Part shown: piece after piece, positions 25,689-33,846 of the stretch | How the letters are laid out: each line of letters starts with the position of its first letter | Numbering within the stretch: position 1 is the stretch's first letter | Source of the DNA: Acidimangrovimonas sediminis | GTDB taxonomy: Bacteria > Pseudomonadota > Alphaproteobacteria > Rhodobacterales > Rhodobacteraceae | Assembly: GCF_002871005.1 (NCBI RefSeq) | Contig: NZ_PHSN01000004.1 | Coordinates: 186,001 to 250,000 of the forward strand | Reading direction: 5' to 3' | Length of the DNA: 64,000 bases | The notes under the pieces: generated by a model | Database searches by the model: none | Seen by the model: the letters and a program-made list of their open reading frames with translations, nothing else | Told to the model about the DNA's origin: nothing | Made by a program: the position numbers and the translations under genes

Positions 25689-26887
25689 TTATGCATTTCC
25701 GCGTCCGGTCCACTCGTCGATCATGTCGGCCCAGTCCTGCATCATTTCGGCGCGTTGCTCGCGGTATTCGGCCTTGTTGTAGACCGCGCGCACGCCACGC
25801 TGTTCATGGGCGAGGCATTTCTCGATCCAGTCGGTGTTGTAGCCCGCCTCGTGCAGCAGGGTGCTGGCCGTCCGGCGCAGGTCGTGGGGGCCGAACTTCG
25901 CGAGGGGCTTTCCGTCCTTCTGGGCGGCCTTGTAGGTTAGCGTCAGCACCTGATTGAGGGTGGCGCTGCTCATCGGGGCATCGGTGTCATAGCGCGAGGG
26001 CAGGACGTAATCCGAGCCGCCCGCGAAGGTCTTCAGCGCCACGAAGATGTCGAGGGCCTGCCGGGACAAAAACACCAAATGGGGATTGCGGCGCTTCATC
26101 CGCTCCTTGGGGATCGTCCAAAGGGCGTCGGTGAAGCTGATCTCGTCCCAGGTTGCGTTGGTCAGCTCGCTCTTGCGGACCAGTGTCAGCAGGAGGAGCT
26201 TGGTCGCCGCGCGGAAGGATGGGCCGGTCGGGACGCGCTCAAGGTAGCGATACATCAGCCCGATCTCCTCGGGCGTCAGGGCGCGGTCCCGGGGCTCGAA
26301 TTTGGCGATGGAGGTGGGGCGCACCTGATCGGCGGGGTTTTCAACCTTCTGGCCGCGCTCGATGGCCCAACGGAAGACCTGAGAGACGACCTCACGCGCA
26401 TGGACCGCCGTTGCCGGTGCGCCGCGCTCCACGATGGCGTCGAGATGGGCGCGCAGATCCTCATGGGTGATCTCGGCCAGCTTCCAGCCGCCGAACTTCG
26501 CCTTAGGTCACGATCATAGACCGAACGGCGCATATCGCGGGTGCTGTCGGCCATCTGGTAGCCGCGCAGCCATTTCTCCGCCCATTCGGCAAAGGTCTCG
26601 GAGCCGCGCAGCCGGGCCTTGGCGCGGGCCTTCTCCTTCGCGGGCGAGGTGCCTGCGGCGATCAGCTTCTTGGCCTCATTCAACCGCTCTCGCGCTTCTG
26701 ACAGGGTGATGCCGCCCGTGCCATAGCGCCCGAAAGTGACGGTCTCCTGCCTCCCGTGGATCGCATAGTTGTAGCGGAAGGAGATCGCGCCTGCGGGCGT
26801 CACGGCCACATAGAGACCGTCGCGGTCATTCACCTTGTAGAGCTTGTCCTGAGGTTTCAGGTTCCGCAGCTTGGTATCGGTCAGCAT
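25689..26887 (-). pseudogene. int: P4-type tyrosine integrase, frameshifted
   Basis: Site-specific recombinase of the guaA-integrating type. The N-terminal part (26887 to about 26505) has the DUF4102 arm-binding domain (MLTDTKLRNLKP, DRDGLYVAVTPAGAISFRY, RYGTGGITLSEAR) and the start of the core-binding domain. The reading frame then shifts; the C-terminal part continues in another frame with the catalytic residues: Arg in LVRKSELTNATWDEI, HDLRRTASTLLHEAG, LAHEQRG and AVYNKAEY. Around 26505 the coding strand reads GACCTAAGGCGAAG where GACCTGAAGGCGAAG would keep the frame, so one base appears lost. A sequencing error would also explain it. Confidence 0.85.
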
Positions 26888-26911
26888 GGCGAGGCGTCTC
26901 CCAGCCTCAAA

Positions 26912-27065
26912 ATACCATGATCCGGAACGGGTGATTTTCAGAGGCTATTCTGTTTGGTATCAATGCCTTGTGGGATTTTGATACCATGAGGCTTGTGATG
27001 TGGCCTTCATGGTATTGATCCGACCCCATGGCATCAAGCCAAAGAATACCATCTTTTATGCCATG
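26912..27065. promoter_or_regulatory. Right-end cluster of integrase arm-type site candidates
   Basis: This gap between the integrase start and guaA has no gene. ATACCATGA occurs at 26912 and 26981 and inverted at 27007-27015, TGGTATCAA at 26955, and ATACCAT-N4-TATGCCATG at 27046-27065. The last is the same composite found near the left end. The cluster lies where integrase arms and the int promoter are expected. Confidence 0.55.
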
Positions 27066-27120
27066 AAAAATCGCTGCTTGGGCGTGCCAGACTGTGCCAG
27101 TCAGTGCCGCACCAAAATAC

Positions 27121-27146
27121 AAAAAAGCCCGCAGTGACGCGGGCTT
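27121..27146 (-). terminator. Intrinsic terminator downstream of guaA
   Basis: On the minus strand AAGCCCGC, a 6-nt loop and GCGGGCTT form an 8-bp stem followed by a run of six U (27121-27126). It lies 48 bp after the guaA stop but inside the island, so the element supplies the terminator for the host gene. Confidence 0.85.
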
Positions 27147-27192
27147 AGATGTGTTTTTCTGCTGGTGACTACCTGTCGGTGCCAGACCTCAA

Positions 27193-27208
27193 TTCATTCC
27201 CACTCGAT
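27193..27208 (-). other. Attachment site copy within the guaA 3' end
   Basis: Same 16-bp core as at 18298. It encodes the last four GuaA residues (IEWE) and the stop codon on the minus strand, so insertion leaves GuaA intact. Confidence 0.85.
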
Positions 27209-28759
27209 CGTGCCCGGCGGCTTCGAGGTGATGTCGTAGGTCACGCGGTTGATGCCCTTGACCTCGTTGATGATCCGCGTCGCGGTCTCGCCCAGGAATT
27301 CGTGGCTGAAGGGAAAGTAATCCGCGGTCATGCCGTCCACGCTGGTCACCGCGCGCAGGGCGCAGGCGTAATCGTAGGTGCGGCCGTCGCCCATCACGCC
27401 CACGGTGCGCACCGGCAGGATCGCCACGAAAGCCTGCCAGATCTCGTCGTAGAGGCCGTGCTTGCGGATCTGGTCGATGTAGACGGCATCGGCCTTGCGC
27501 AGGATCTCCAGCTTCTCGCGGGTGATCTCACCCGGGCAGCGGATGGCGAGGCCGGGGCCGGGGAAGGGGTGGCGGCCGATGAAGCTGTCGGGCAGGCCGA
27601 GGTCGCGGCCAAGTGCGCGGACTTCGTCCTTGAACAGCTCGCGCAGCGGTTCGACCAGTTTCAGCCCCATCTTCTCGGGCAGGCCGCCGACATTGTGGTG
27701 CGACTTGATCGTGACTGAGGGGCCGCCAGAAAAGCTTACCGATTCAATGACATCGGGGTAGAGTGTGCCCTGCGCTAGGAACTGCGCTCCCTCGATCTCG
27801 TCGGCGTATTTCTGGAACACGTCGATGAACAGGCGGCCGATGATCTTGCGCTTGGTCTCGGGGTCGCCGACCCCCTCCAGCTCCCCCAGGAACAGCTCCT
27901 GCTCCTGGGCGTGGATGACGCGCAGGTTCATGTGGTCGCGGAACATGCCGACGACTTCCTCGGCCTCGTTGAGGCGCAGAAGCCCGTGATCGACGAAGAC
28001 GCAGGTCAGGTTCTCGCCGATCGCTTCGTGGATCAGCGCGGCGGCGACGGAACTGTCGACCCCGCCCGACAGCGCGCAGATCACCTTGGCGTCGCCCACC
28101 TGGTCGCGGATCTTGGCCACCATCTCCTCGCGGTAGGCGGCCATGGTCCAGTCGCCCTTGAAGCCCGCGAGCTGCACGAAGTTCTGGTAGAGCGTGCGGC
28201 CGTTCGGGGTGTGGTGCACCTCGGGGTGGAACTGCACCGCGAAGAAGTTGCGCGACGGGTCGGCGGTGATGGCGAAGGGCGCGCCGGGCGAGGTGGCGAA
28301 GACCTCGAAGCCCGGGGCAAGCTCGCTCACGTGGTCGCCGTGGCTCATCCAGACCTGCTCGCGTCCCGATCCGTCCATGAACCAGCCGTCCAGCAGCGGC
28401 AGGCGGGCATCGGCGGGCTTGACGTAGGCGCGGCCGAATTCGGCGGTGTGGCTTTGCCCGGCTTCGACCTTGCCACCGAGATCCTGCATCATGACCTGCT
28501 GGCCGTAGCAGATCCCGAGGATCGGCACGCCCAGGTCATAGGCAGCCTGCGGCGGGCGGGGGCTTCCCTCGCGGGTCACGCTGTCGGGCCCGCCCGAGAA
28601 GATGATCGCCTTGGGGGCGAAGTCCTTCAGGAAGGCGTCGGTGACGTTCTGGTAGGGGTGGATCTCGCAGTAGACGTTCAGCTCGCGCAGGCGCCGCGCG
28701 ATCAGCTGGGTCACCTGGGATCCGAAGTCGATGATGAGGAGGCGATCATGCTGGGTCAT
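27194..28759 (-). CDS. guaA: GMP synthase (glutamine-hydrolysing)
   Basis: Converts XMP to GMP using ATP and glutamine. The 521-residue protein has the N-terminal class I amidotransferase domain with nucleophile Cys84 in GICYGQQ and a [10 protein letters not shown] His, the ATP-PPase loop SGGVDSS around residue 230, and the C-terminal dimerisation domain ending PPGTIEWE. All functional parts are intact. Its 3' end is the integration site of the 8.9 kb island to its left. The next gene upstream, on the right, is an MFS transporter in the same direction. Confidence 0.97.
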   Translation of the reverse strand: MTQHDRLLIIDFGSQVTQLIARRLRELNVYCEIHPYQNVTDAFLKDFAPKAIIFSGGPDSVTREGSPRPPQAAYDLGVPILGICYGQQVMMQDLGGKVEAGQSHTAEFGRAYVKPADARLPLLDGWFMDGSGREQVWMSHGDHVSELAPGFEVFATSPGAPFAITADPSRNFFAVQFHPEVHHTPNGRTLYQNFVQLAGFKGDWTMAAYREEMVAKIRDQVGDAKVICALSGGVDSSVAAALIHEAIGENLTCVFVDHGLLRLNEAEEVVGMFRDHMNLRVIHAQEQELFLGELEGVGDPETKRKIIGRLFIDVFQKYADEIEGAQFLAQGTLYPDVIESVSFSGGPSVTIKSHHNVGGLPEKMGLKLVEPLRELFKDEVRALGRDLGLPDSFIGRHPFPGPGLAIRCPGEITREKLEILRKADAVYIDQIRKHGLYDEIWQAFVAILPVRTVGVMGDGRTYDYACALRAVTSVDGMTADYFPFSHEFLGETATRIINEVKGINRVTYDITSKPPGTIEWE

Positions 28760-28879
28760 GGCTTCCCATAGGGGCGGCGCGGCGCGGGATCAAGGGGGAT
28801 CGGCAGCCCGGCCCGCAGGGCGCGCGGATTCTGCGCCGCGGAGGTGTGCCGTGGCCCCCGCGGCTGGCCGCCGCAAGCC

Positions 28880-30109
28880 TCAAGCCGGGGCCGCCGCCCG
28901 CCTTTCGCGACCGTTCAGCCAGAGCACCGGCGCGATCACCAGCACGATCAGGATACCCAGCCCGACGTAAAGCGGCCCGAGGCCCGCGTGGATCGCAAGT
29001 TCCACTCCGGCGATCGGGCCGATCGTGCCGCCGATATCGCCCACGAACTGGTAGATGCCCACGGCGGGCCCGTGCTGGGCGCGGGTGACATGGTCGCCCA
29101 GAAGCGCCATCATCGGCAGGGTCACCGCGTTGAACGACAGCCCCACGAGAAGGACGCCGGCCAGCATCTCCCACACGCCCTGCGCCAGGCCGAGAACGGC
29201 AAACCCCATGCCGAGGACCGCCAGCGCGGGGAACATGAGCGTGGTGCGCCAGCGCGCGGCGTCGATCATCTTGCCGCTGGCCATCGCGATCCCCGCCGAG
29301 GCCGCGATCATCACCGCCATCACCACGCCGGATGTTCCCTGCGCCTCCATGCCGAAGATCTGCACCTTGCGGTCCTGCACCAGAAGCACGAGCGTTGCGA
29401 GAAGAACGCCCTGAACTGTCAGGAAGATCAGGAAGTTGGTCATCCAGGCGCCGAAGACGAAGACGATCCCGGGCGATTGCAGGATCGCGCGGAAACCGGC
29501 CTTGCCCGCGCCCTCCGGATCGGCTTTGCGCGGACCCATGGCGGGCAGCGCCGTGAAGGCATAGGCCGCCGACAGTGCGGTCACCGCTGCCCCCGCCAGA
29601 AAGGCCGCATCATCGCCAAGGTAGTTCGCCATCACGCCGCCGAAGACAAGGCCGAAGGGCACCGCCACGCTTTGCGCCACGCGGACGGTCGAGGTCTTGC
29701 GTCCGCGGTCGCCGCGATCCGACAGCATCAGCACCGCGGCCTGCGAGCCGACGAACAGGAAGGCGGTGCCGATCCCGAAGATGAACCGCCCGGTCAGCAG
29801 CCACCATTGCGCATGGCCGAGATGCAGCGCGGCGCTGAAGCACAGGATCCCCACGGTCTCCACCCCAAGCGCGAAGGTCAGGATCCGGCGCGGGCCGAGC
29901 TGGCCGATCAGGTGGCCCGCGGGCAGGTTGAAGATCAGCCGCGCAATCCGGTTCGCCGACAGGATCAGCCCGACCATGAAGCCGGGAATTCCCAGCGCGA
30001 TCCCCAGCGCCGGCAGGATCGGGAAGACGAGGCCGCCGCCCATGCCACCGATGAAGACGACGACGGCGATTCGGCGGGTGATGGCCTGCGGGTCCTTCGC
30101 GGGGCTCAT
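28880..30109 (-). CDS. MFS transporter
   Basis: A 409-residue membrane protein with about twelve hydrophobic segments. The MFS loop signature is partly visible in FNLPAGHLIGQLGPRR after helix 2, with a second in the domain-2 start. The N-terminal FIGGMGGGLVFPILPALG suggests an efflux-type (DHA1-like) transporter. It is the last gene of a four-gene minus-strand run (MarR, isochorismatase-like hydrolase, small membrane protein, MFS), overlapping its neighbour by 4 bp. A MarR-controlled efflux role is likely; the substrate is unknown. Confidence 0.87.
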   Translation of the reverse strand: MSPAKDPQAITRRIAVVVFIGGMGGGLVFPILPALGIALGIPGFMVGLILSANRIARLIFNLPAGHLIGQLGPRRILTFALGVETVGILCFSAALHLGHAQWWLLTGRFIFGIGTAFLFVGSQAAVLMLSDRGDRGRKTSTVRVAQSVAVPFGLVFGGVMANYLGDDAAFLAGAAVTALSAAYAFTALPAMGPRKADPEGAGKAGFRAILQSPGIVFVFGAWMTNFLIFLTVQGVLLATLVLLVQDRKVQIFGMEAQGTSGVVMAVMIAASAGIAMASGKMIDAARWRTTLMFPALAVLGMGFAVLGLAQGVWEMLAGVLLVGLSFNAVTLPMMALLGDHVTRAQHGPAVGIYQFVGDIGGTIGPIAGVELAIHAGLGPLYVGLGILIVLVIAPVLWLNGRERRAAAPA

Positions 30110-30441
30110 GCGCGGGGGTCCGACCGGAGGTCGCCGCCGTTCACTCGGCCGAAGTGCCGGGCCGCGAACAGCGCCATCGCGAAGGCCCCGATCGCGGGCG
30201 GCAGGACCGCGGTCCAGAGGTGCATGTCAAGCGGGCCCACGTGCCAGAGCAGCAGGTAGGCCACGACCAGATTCGCAAATCCCCACAAGACATTGACGAT
30301 GGATGTTGACCTGCCGCGCCCGGGCGGGTCGGCAAAGGGGGTCTGGAATGGTCGACCCTGGACGCCGGCCACGAGATGCGGCACCGCGTTCGTCAGGAAC
30401 ACACCTCCGAAGAGATGGGCCAGCGGCGCGAGCCAGATCAT
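30106..30441 (-). CDS. Small membrane protein, 111 aa
   Basis: A hydrophobic 111-residue protein with about three to four transmembrane helices (MIWLAPLAHLFGGVFLTNAVP, IVNVLWGFANLVVAYLLL, LPPAIGAFAMALFAARHFG). It overlaps the isochorismatase-like gene and the MFS gene by 4 bp on each side, which supports real translation in one operon. No family recognised; it may assist the transporter. Confidence 0.75.
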   Translation of the reverse strand: MIWLAPLAHLFGGVFLTNAVPHLVAGVQGRPFQTPFADPPGRGRSTSIVNVLWGFANLVVAYLLLWHVGPLDMHLWTAVLPPAIGAFAMALFAARHFGRVNGGDLRSDPRA

Positions 30442-31007
30442 TCCGCCGCCTCCCGCGAGGCGAGAAGCGCCAGCACATCCTCCGCCGTTCCGGTCTCTCC
30501 CAGCCGCGGGAAGATGCGGGTGACGCTGTTCTCATGCGCCTCGGCGTTCATGTCGGTCATGGCGTCGGTCGCAAGGGTCACGTTGAACCCGGCCTCGTGC
30601 GCCTGCCGCGCCGTCGATTCCGCACCAATCGAGGTGGCGACACCGCAGACCACCACCTGGGTCACGCCGCGATCGCGCAACGTCTTTTCCAGGCCGGTGC
30701 CGGTAAAGGCGCCCCAGGTCCGCTTGGTCACTACGATGTCGGATGGCTGCTGGCCGAGTTCGGGCAGGAAATCGGCGAAATCGTCGGGAAAGCTGCCGCC
30801 GGCGCGGCCCTGTTCGTTGCGTCCCGGCGCGGTTCCCGTGACATTCACAAGAACGACGGGCAAGCCCTTTTCCCGAAACGCTTTCGTCAGGGCGGCGGCG
30901 CGCTCGGTCACCTCCGGGAACGGGTGGATCGTCGGATAGGCGGCGATGCCTTTCTGAAGGTCGACGACGATCAGGGCGGTGGCGGGGTCAAGCTGGGTCA
31001 GCGGCAT
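30438..31007 (-). CDS. Isochorismatase-family cysteine hydrolase
   Basis: A 189-residue single-domain hydrolase. The catalytic triad of the family is visible: Asp16 (VVDLQKG), Lys95 (VVTKRTWGAF) and Cys121 (VVVCGVATSIGAESTARQA). The cis-peptide before the Cys fits VATS. Such enzymes hydrolyse amides or vinyl ethers; the substrate cannot be inferred. It sits between a MarR regulator (31 bp upstream) and an efflux-type transporter, so the operon may act on a small aromatic or amide compound. Confidence 0.88.
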   Translation of the reverse strand: MPLTQLDPATALIVVDLQKGIAAYPTIHPFPEVTERAAALTKAFREKGLPVVLVNVTGTAPGRNEQGRAGGSFPDDFADFLPELGQQPSDIVVTKRTWGAFTGTGLEKTLRDRGVTQVVVCGVATSIGAESTARQAHEAGFNVTLATDAMTDMNAEAHENSVTRIFPRLGETGTAEDVLALLASREAAE

Positions 31008-31038
31008 GGAGGAGGGTCCTTGGATTGGGGGCGGGTGC

Positions 31039-31479
31039 TCAGATATCGAGGGCGCGCGACAGGGTTTTCAGGGCGCGGGCGACCTCTTGCTGTTCGGTCT
31101 CGCTAAGGGTGGCGGCCAGGCGGCGCGACAGCCAGTCCTGCCGGGCGGCGCGGCCCTCGGCCAGCCAATGGGCGCCAGTGGCCGACAGCGACACCAGCGT
31201 CTGGCGCCCGTCGTCGGGATCGGGCTGCGTCTCGATCAGCCCCATCTCGTCGAGCGCGGAAAGGATGGAGCGCATGGATTGCGGCCGCATCCCTTCGGCC
31301 CGCGCCAGCGCCGAGGCGGTGGCTGGCCCCACGGCGTCGATCTGCACCACCACGGCGGCCTGCGACGGGGTCAGCTCACCGCGGTTGGAATGCTGCTGCA
31401 GCTGCCGCTTGAGATGGCGAAACATCGTCCGCAGTTCGCTGGCGATCAGGGCAGGGCGTTCGTCAGGGGCATCGGTCAT
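31039..31479 (-). CDS. MarR family regulator
   Basis: A 146-residue dimeric winged-helix regulator. The winged HTH is seen as LTPSQAAVVVQIDAVGPATASALARAEG, then RPQSMRSILSALDEMGLIETQPDPDDGR (recognition helix and wing with the DPDDGR motif). It starts a minus-strand operon with the hydrolase and transporter and probably represses it. The divergent mttB-like gene begins 174 bp away, so the shared gap may hold both promoters. Confidence 0.92.
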   Translation of the reverse strand: MTDAPDERPALIASELRTMFRHLKRQLQQHSNRGELTPSQAAVVVQIDAVGPATASALARAEGMRPQSMRSILSALDEMGLIETQPDPDDGRQTLVSLSATGAHWLAEGRAARQDWLSRRLAATLSETEQQEVARALKTLSRALDI

Positions 31480-31652
31480 GCTGGCAGAGGTAGATTTATG
31501 CAGTCAAACTGTAAAGTCTGCCTGCGCATATTGACTGTCTTGTGATCGGCGCGGGCGCGGGGGATGTCGGTTTTCCCCCTCAGGCGCCGCAATCCGGAGG
31601 AGAGAGGTGGCGGAAAGGCGTAAAAGGGGGCGACGAACCGGAGGAGTTTGGC

Positions 31653-33200
31653 ATGAGCGAACAGGCGACAGCAGGGCGGCGGGCGCGCGGCGGCGGCGGT
31701 GCGGCACGGCGTGCCGAGCGCACGGCGGTGCGATTCGAGACCGCCCGCTTCATCGAACGCAACATTCCCAACTTCAAGGTGCTGAACGCCGAGGCGCTGG
31801 AGATCATCGAGGCCAATGCCGAGACGGTGCTGGAGGAGATCGGCGTCAATTTCGTCGACAACCCGGCGGCGCTGCAACGCTGGCGCGAGGCCGGCGCCGA
31901 TGTGCAGGGCGAGCGGGTGCACATTCCGCGGGGCCTGGCGCGCAAGCTGATCTCGACCGCGCCGTCGTCTTTCACGCAGCATGCCCGCAACTCCGCCCGC
32001 AACGTCGAGATCGGCGGCAAGAGCCTCGTCCTCGCCCCGGTCTACGGCCCGCCCTTCGTGCGGGACATGGACGGCGGGCGCCGCTATGCCACGATCGAGG
32101 ATTTCCGCAACCTCGTGAAGCTTGGCTACATGTCGAAATGGTTGCACCATTCCGGCGGCACGGTGTGCGAACCCACCGACGTGCCGGTGAACAAGCGTCA
32201 CCTCGACATGCTGCTGGCGCACATGACACTCAGCGACAAGCCCTACATGGGCTCGGTCACAGAACCGGTGCGCGCCGCGGATTCGGTGGAGATGTCGAAG
32301 ATCCTGTTCGGGTCGGATTTCGTCGACCAGAACACGGTGATGACCTCGCTCATCAACATCAACTCGCCGCTGACCTTCGACAGCACGATGATGGGCGCGC
32401 TGGAGGTCTATGCCGCGGCGAACCAGGCCGCGATCATCTCGCCCTTCATCGTCGGCGGCGCGATGGCGCCGGTGACGGTAGCGGGGACGCTGACGCAGGT
32501 GCTGGCCGAGGTTCTGGCGGGGGTGAGCTATTCGCAGCTGGTGCGCCCGGGCGCGCCGGTGATCTTCGGTGCCTTCGTCACCTCGATCGACATGAATTCC
32601 GGCGCGCCCACCTTCGGCACGCCCGAGGCCAGCCACATCACCTATGGCGCGGGCCAGCTGGCGCGCCGGCTCGGCCTGCCGTTCCGGTCGGGCGGGGCGT
32701 TCTGCGGATCGAAACTGCCGGATGCGCAGGCCGCCTATGAAAGTGCGAATTCCCTCAACATGGCGCTGCTTTCGGGGGTGAACTTCATGCTGCATGCCTG
32801 CGGCTGGCTGGAGGGTGGCCTTGTCTCTTCCTACGAGAAGTTCGTGATGGATGCAGACCAGCTCGGCACGCTGCACCACTTCGCGCAGGGGGTGCAGACC
32901 GACGCGAACGGCCAGGCGATGGACGCGATCCGCGAGGTGGGACCGGGTGGCCACTACCTTGGCTGCGCCCATACCCAGGCCAATTTCAAGACCGCGTTCT
33001 GGCGGTCCGAGGTACTGGATTACAAGCCGTTCGAGACCTGGGAAGAGGAAGGCGCGCGCGACACCCAGGCGCTGGCGTCGGTGCGGGTGAAGAAGATGCT
33101 GGCCGATTACCAGCCGCCCGCCCTCGACGAAGGCATCGCCGAGGCGCTGACCGATTACGTCGCGCGCAAGAAAGCGGCGGAGCCCGACGCCTTCATCTGA
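31653..33200 (+). CDS. Trimethylamine methyltransferase family protein (MttB superfamily, non-pyrrolysine)
   Basis: A 515-residue protein of the MttB superfamily, which demethylates quaternary amines such as glycine betaine and passes the methyl group to a corrinoid protein. Family features include NAETVLEEIGVNFVDNP near the N-terminus, the TIM-barrel region with FIVGGAMAPVTVAG and AHTQANFKTAFWRSE near the C-terminus. The frame has no in-frame amber codon at the pyrrolysine position, so it is the non-Pyl type. The ATG follows GGAGGAG; the first 20 residues are Arg/Gly-rich. No corrinoid protein lies beside it. The substrate is probably a betaine, by analogy. Confidence 0.88.
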   Translation: MSEQATAGRRARGGGGAARRAERTAVRFETARFIERNIPNFKVLNAEALEIIEANAETVLEEIGVNFVDNPAALQRWREAGADVQGERVHIPRGLARKLISTAPSSFTQHARNSARNVEIGGKSLVLAPVYGPPFVRDMDGGRRYATIEDFRNLVKLGYMSKWLHHSGGTVCEPTDVPVNKRHLDMLLAHMTLSDKPYMGSVTEPVRAADSVEMSKILFGSDFVDQNTVMTSLININSPLTFDSTMMGALEVYAAANQAAIISPFIVGGAMAPVTVAGTLTQVLAEVLAGVSYSQLVRPGAPVIFGAFVTSIDMNSGAPTFGTPEASHITYGAGQLARRLGLPFRSGGAFCGSKLPDAQAAYESANSLNMALLSGVNFMLHACGWLEGGLVSSYEKFVMDADQLGTLHHFAQGVQTDANGQAMDAIREVGPGGHYLGCAHTQANFKTAFWRSEVLDYKPFETWEEEGARDTQALASVRVKKMLADYQPPALDEGIAEALTDYVARKKAAEPDAFI

Positions 33201-33252
33201 GGGGACGTCTGCCGCGTTGTGCAACGGAGGCCGTGGCCCTTGCGGCGCTGTT

Positions 33253-33280
33253 GCATGCGTATTTGCGGAACAATGAAAGG
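33253..33280. repeat. Short intergenic repeat, TTTCATTGTTCC family, inverted copy
   Basis: GCATGCGTATTTGCGGAACA and then ATGAAAGG, the reverse complement of the copies near 13423 and 61558 with one base changed. It lies between convergent genes. Confidence 0.7.
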
Positions 33281-33318
33281 AAGAGCTGTCGGTGGCGCCG
33301 GCAGCTCTTCCTTCGCGT

Positions 33319-33645
33319 TCAGGCGGTCGTTTCGGACGCCATTTCCGAAGCGGCGGCCAGCCGCGCCTCGGCCATCATCGCGATCACCAGTTCGAGGTGG
33401 CGGCGCAGGTCGTAATCGGCCGCGTCCGCGCGCCGGGCGTCTTCTTGGATCGCCTCTTCCTCGATCAGCCGGGGCAGCGCCCGGCCCGGCGCGGGGACCG
33501 TGCCGATCAGCCGCTTGAGCATCCGCTCGCGGCGATAATCCGGCAGGCCGAAGCGCGCCGCGCTTACCAGAAGCCGCGGCCGCCTCAGCCGGGTCAGATC
33601 TTCCTGGAAATCGCGCATCCTCAAATCCTCCGTGCTGTCGGACAT
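33319..33645 (-). CDS. DUF6477-like hypothetical protein
   Basis: A 108-residue basic, helical protein (RPRLLVSAARFGLPDYRRERMLKRLIG, then an acidic helix and LRRHLELVIAMMAEARL). It resembles the small DUF6477 family of Rhodobacteraceae, recognised from memory only. It is divergent from the HTH protein that follows, with a 200-bp gap that probably contains both promoters. Function unknown. Confidence 0.68.
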   Translation of the reverse strand: MSDSTEDLRMRDFQEDLTRLRRPRLLVSAARFGLPDYRRERMLKRLIGTVPAPGRALPRLIEEEAIQEDARRADAADYDLRRHLELVIAMMAEARLAAASEMASETTA

Positions 33646-33846
33646 GTCACATCAACCCAAGGTGACACGATACAACCCGGCGTTGCGCGCGGGCCGAGCT
33701 CAGCGTTCGGTGGTTTCAGAAAGGTTTAGGAACTCGGAACAATTATCTGGTTTCCGGCGGAATTTAACCGGCTGGTAATCAATATTACCAAGGCTTGGGA
33801 CCGCCTTCGCGACAATGGTTAACGAACTTGGAAAGGCCGGACGCGC

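Larger units (their letters stand above)
18298..27208. mobile_element. Integrated plasmid-like genomic island at the guaA 3' end, carrying a retron
   Basis: The element is bounded by a 16-bp perfect direct repeat (TTCATTCCCACTCGAT at 18298-18313 and 27193-27208). The right copy is the 3' end of guaA, whose last codons and stop it contains. Inside are a P4-type tyrosine integrase next to guaA, an AlpA-like regulator, a RepA-type initiator with iterons, a retron operon and several unknown genes. The 18.3-22.7 kb part is visibly more A/T-rich than the flanking chromosome. guaA is a well-known insertion site for islands. Boundaries are supported by the repeat; loss of mobility is suggested by the integrase frameshift. 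Confidence 0.88.

Noticed and set aside
18298-27208. Prophage
   Set aside because: There are no capsid, terminase, portal, tail or lysis genes; the content is plasmid replication, integrase and retron genes.
27181-27208. tRNA gene as the integration target
   Set aside because: No cloverleaf is found at either border; the repeat is the coding 3' end of guaA.
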